From NCBI GenBank assembly GCA_900546265.1, contig URCA01000020.1, forward strand, positions 1 to 59,764: DNA of 59,764 nucleotides, written 5' to 3'. A program made the translations under genes and the position numbers. Shown here one piece after another: positions 59,072 to 59,764 of this stretch (within the stretch, counting starts at the first letter, position 1; each line of letters starts with the position of its first letter). The notes beneath the pieces are model-generated. The model saw only the letters and a program-made list of their open reading frames with translations, was not told the origin of the DNA and did no database searches. The DNA comes from an uncultured Oscillospiraceae bacterium (GTDB lineage: Bacteria; Bacillota; Clostridia; Oscillospirales; Acutalibacteraceae).

Positions 59072-59115
59072 CAGGGGCGTTCCTGGATTGTTTTTCAGGA
59101 ACGCCCCTGTTATTA
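59072..59115 (+). terminator. Terminator after the pilin-like gene
   Basis: A 14-bp perfect stem (59072-59085 with 59096-59109) with a TTTTT-containing loop and TTATTA after it. It lies in the middle of the transfer operon, so downstream genes need read-through or another promoter. Confidence 0.8.
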
Positions 59116-59127
59116 GGAGGTGTGCTT

Positions 59128-59712
59128 TTGAAAAAATACAATATTATCTATGCTGATCCACCTTGGAGATATAAGGTTTATTCAAAAAAAGGTTTGGGGC
59201 GCTCCGCAGAAAGCCATTATCCGACGATGCAGCTTGAAGAAATACAGGCTTTACCTGTTAAAAATATGGCTGCATCTGATTGTGCTTTATTTATGTGGAC
59301 AACAGTTCCTCTTTTAGAGGAATGTTTTTCTGTTATAAACACTTGGGGGTTTACTTATAAAACAGTAGCATTTGTTTGGATTAAACAGAATAGAAAATCG
59401 GACAGCCTTTTTTGGGGAATGGGACATTGGACACGGGCAAATGCTGAACTTTGTATACTTGCTACCAAAGGGCATCCAAAAAGAAAATCCGCAGATGTTC
59501 ATCAAGTTATTATTTCTCATATCGAGGCACACAGCAAAAAGCCTGATGAAACCCGAAAGCGTATTGTTCGCTTAATCGGTGATTTGCCTCGTGTTGAATT
59601 ATTTGCGAGACAAAAAGAAGATGGTTGGGATGCTTGGGGAAACGAAATAGTTAGTGACCTAAAGATGGAGTGTTACTATGACTCAGGTGGAGGTGATGAA
59701 AATGTCCGATAA
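59128..59712 (+). CDS. MT-A70-family adenine methyltransferase
   Basis: 194 residues starting at TTG 59128, seven bases after AGGAGG. The catalytic DPPW is at residues 10-13 (YADPPWRYK); TRANAELCILATKGHPKR and KPDETRKRIVRLIGD are family motifs. Members methylate adenine N6 in DNA (or RNA) using SAM. The gene is much AT-richer than its neighbours and its stop overlaps the next gene, so it looks like a later insertion into the transfer operon. It may protect the ICE against restriction. Confidence 0.88.
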   Translation: MKKYNIIYADPPWRYKVYSKKGLGRSAESHYPTMQLEEIQALPVKNMAASDCALFMWTTVPLLEECFSVINTWGFTYKTVAFVWIKQNRKSDSLFWGMGHWTRANAELCILATKGHPKRKSADVHQVIISHIEAHSKKPDETRKRIVRLIGDLPRVELFARQKEDGWDAWGNEIVSDLKMECYYDSGGGDENVR

Positions 59713-59764
59713 CTGGGTAGTTCAGAATCTCCAGAACGCCCTCGAAACTTGGAATAGATCGGAA
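59702..59764 (+). CDS. TrbL/VirB6-like transfer protein, first 21 codons
   Basis: ATG 59702 has GGAGG eight bases upstream and overlaps the methyltransferase end. It reads MSDNWVVQNLQNALETWN before the window ends. The start resembles the TrbL/VirB6-like polytopic channel protein that follows the pilin-like gene in Tn1549-type ICEs (from memory). Confidence 0.6.
   Translation, partial: MSDNWVVQNLQNALETWNRSE

Larger units (their letters stand above)
25441..59764. mobile_element. Tn1549-like integrative and conjugative element, left part
   Basis: The boundary is placed where base composition and codon use change inside lysS codons for FPTMKPL (about 25,435-25,460). To the right lie ParA/ParB, MobC, a histidine-triad relaxase, VirD4 coupling protein, VirB2-like pilin, DUF3848, DUF3789, toprim and SNF2-type genes in the order seen in Tn1549-like ICEs of gut Firmicutes. 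The other end, the recombinase and the rest of the type IV secretion genes are beyond base 59,764. The exact attachment core cannot be set without the other end or an empty site. Confidence 0.88.

Overview
The window joins two kinds of DNA. Positions 1 to about 25,440 are GC-rich chromosome (third codon positions mostly G or C), with gene families and strong AGGAGG-type ribosome sites typical of Clostridia; the greA-lysS pair, comEB-type deaminase, rubredoxin and Fur/Zur gene fit a gut anaerobe of the Oscillospirales type (inference from gene content; no rRNA is present). From about 25,440 to the right edge the composition drops to a more balanced GC and the genes are those of a Tn1549-like integrative and conjugative element (ICE). 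The element is cut by the window edge; its integrase and far end are not visible.

Chromosomal part, left to right: the end of a nitrilase-family amidohydrolase; a phosphoglucomutase; a small membrane protein; a zinc-type ABC uptake operon (znuA-znuC-znuB, reading left) with a clear operator and promoter, divergent from a Fur/Zur regulator; a 52-residue rubredoxin; rsmA and cdd; a dCMP deaminase; a DacF-like protein that has lost all three catalytic motifs; a metallophosphoesterase and a GNAT protein; an ABC-2 exporter operon divergent from a NarL-type two-component system; four small XRE regulators around a calcium P-type ATPase and an uncharacterised protein; a hypothetical gene, greA and lysS.

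The ICE has entered the last codons of lysS. Its own DNA continues the reading frame, so the host lysyl-tRNA synthetase now carries an added C-terminal tRNA-binding domain (MetRS-C/Trbp111 type) supplied by the element. Then come a zinc-ribbon repeat protein with a possible Vsr-like nuclease tail, a 0.5 kb unexplained noncoding stretch, parA-parB with 19-bp spaced iterons, a lipoprotein, a large thioester/Cna-B sortase-anchored adhesin, small conserved ICE proteins, and a 2,992-residue protein with MutS-I-like, DNA-methylase-like and SNF2 helicase parts. A tnpV gene is encoded inside that giant gene in another frame.

A cargo block (hydrolase, NTF2-like, two GNATs, a Vat/CatB-type acetyltransferase that may give antibiotic resistance) lies between two near-identical terminator copies. 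After it the transfer module resumes: DUF3848, toprim, YodL-type protein, candidate oriT, DUF3789, MobC, relaxase, PcfB, DUF6674-like, ArdC-like, VirD4 coupling protein, VirB2-like pilin, an inserted MT-A70 adenine methyltransferase, and the first codons of a TrbL/VirB6-like gene at the right edge.
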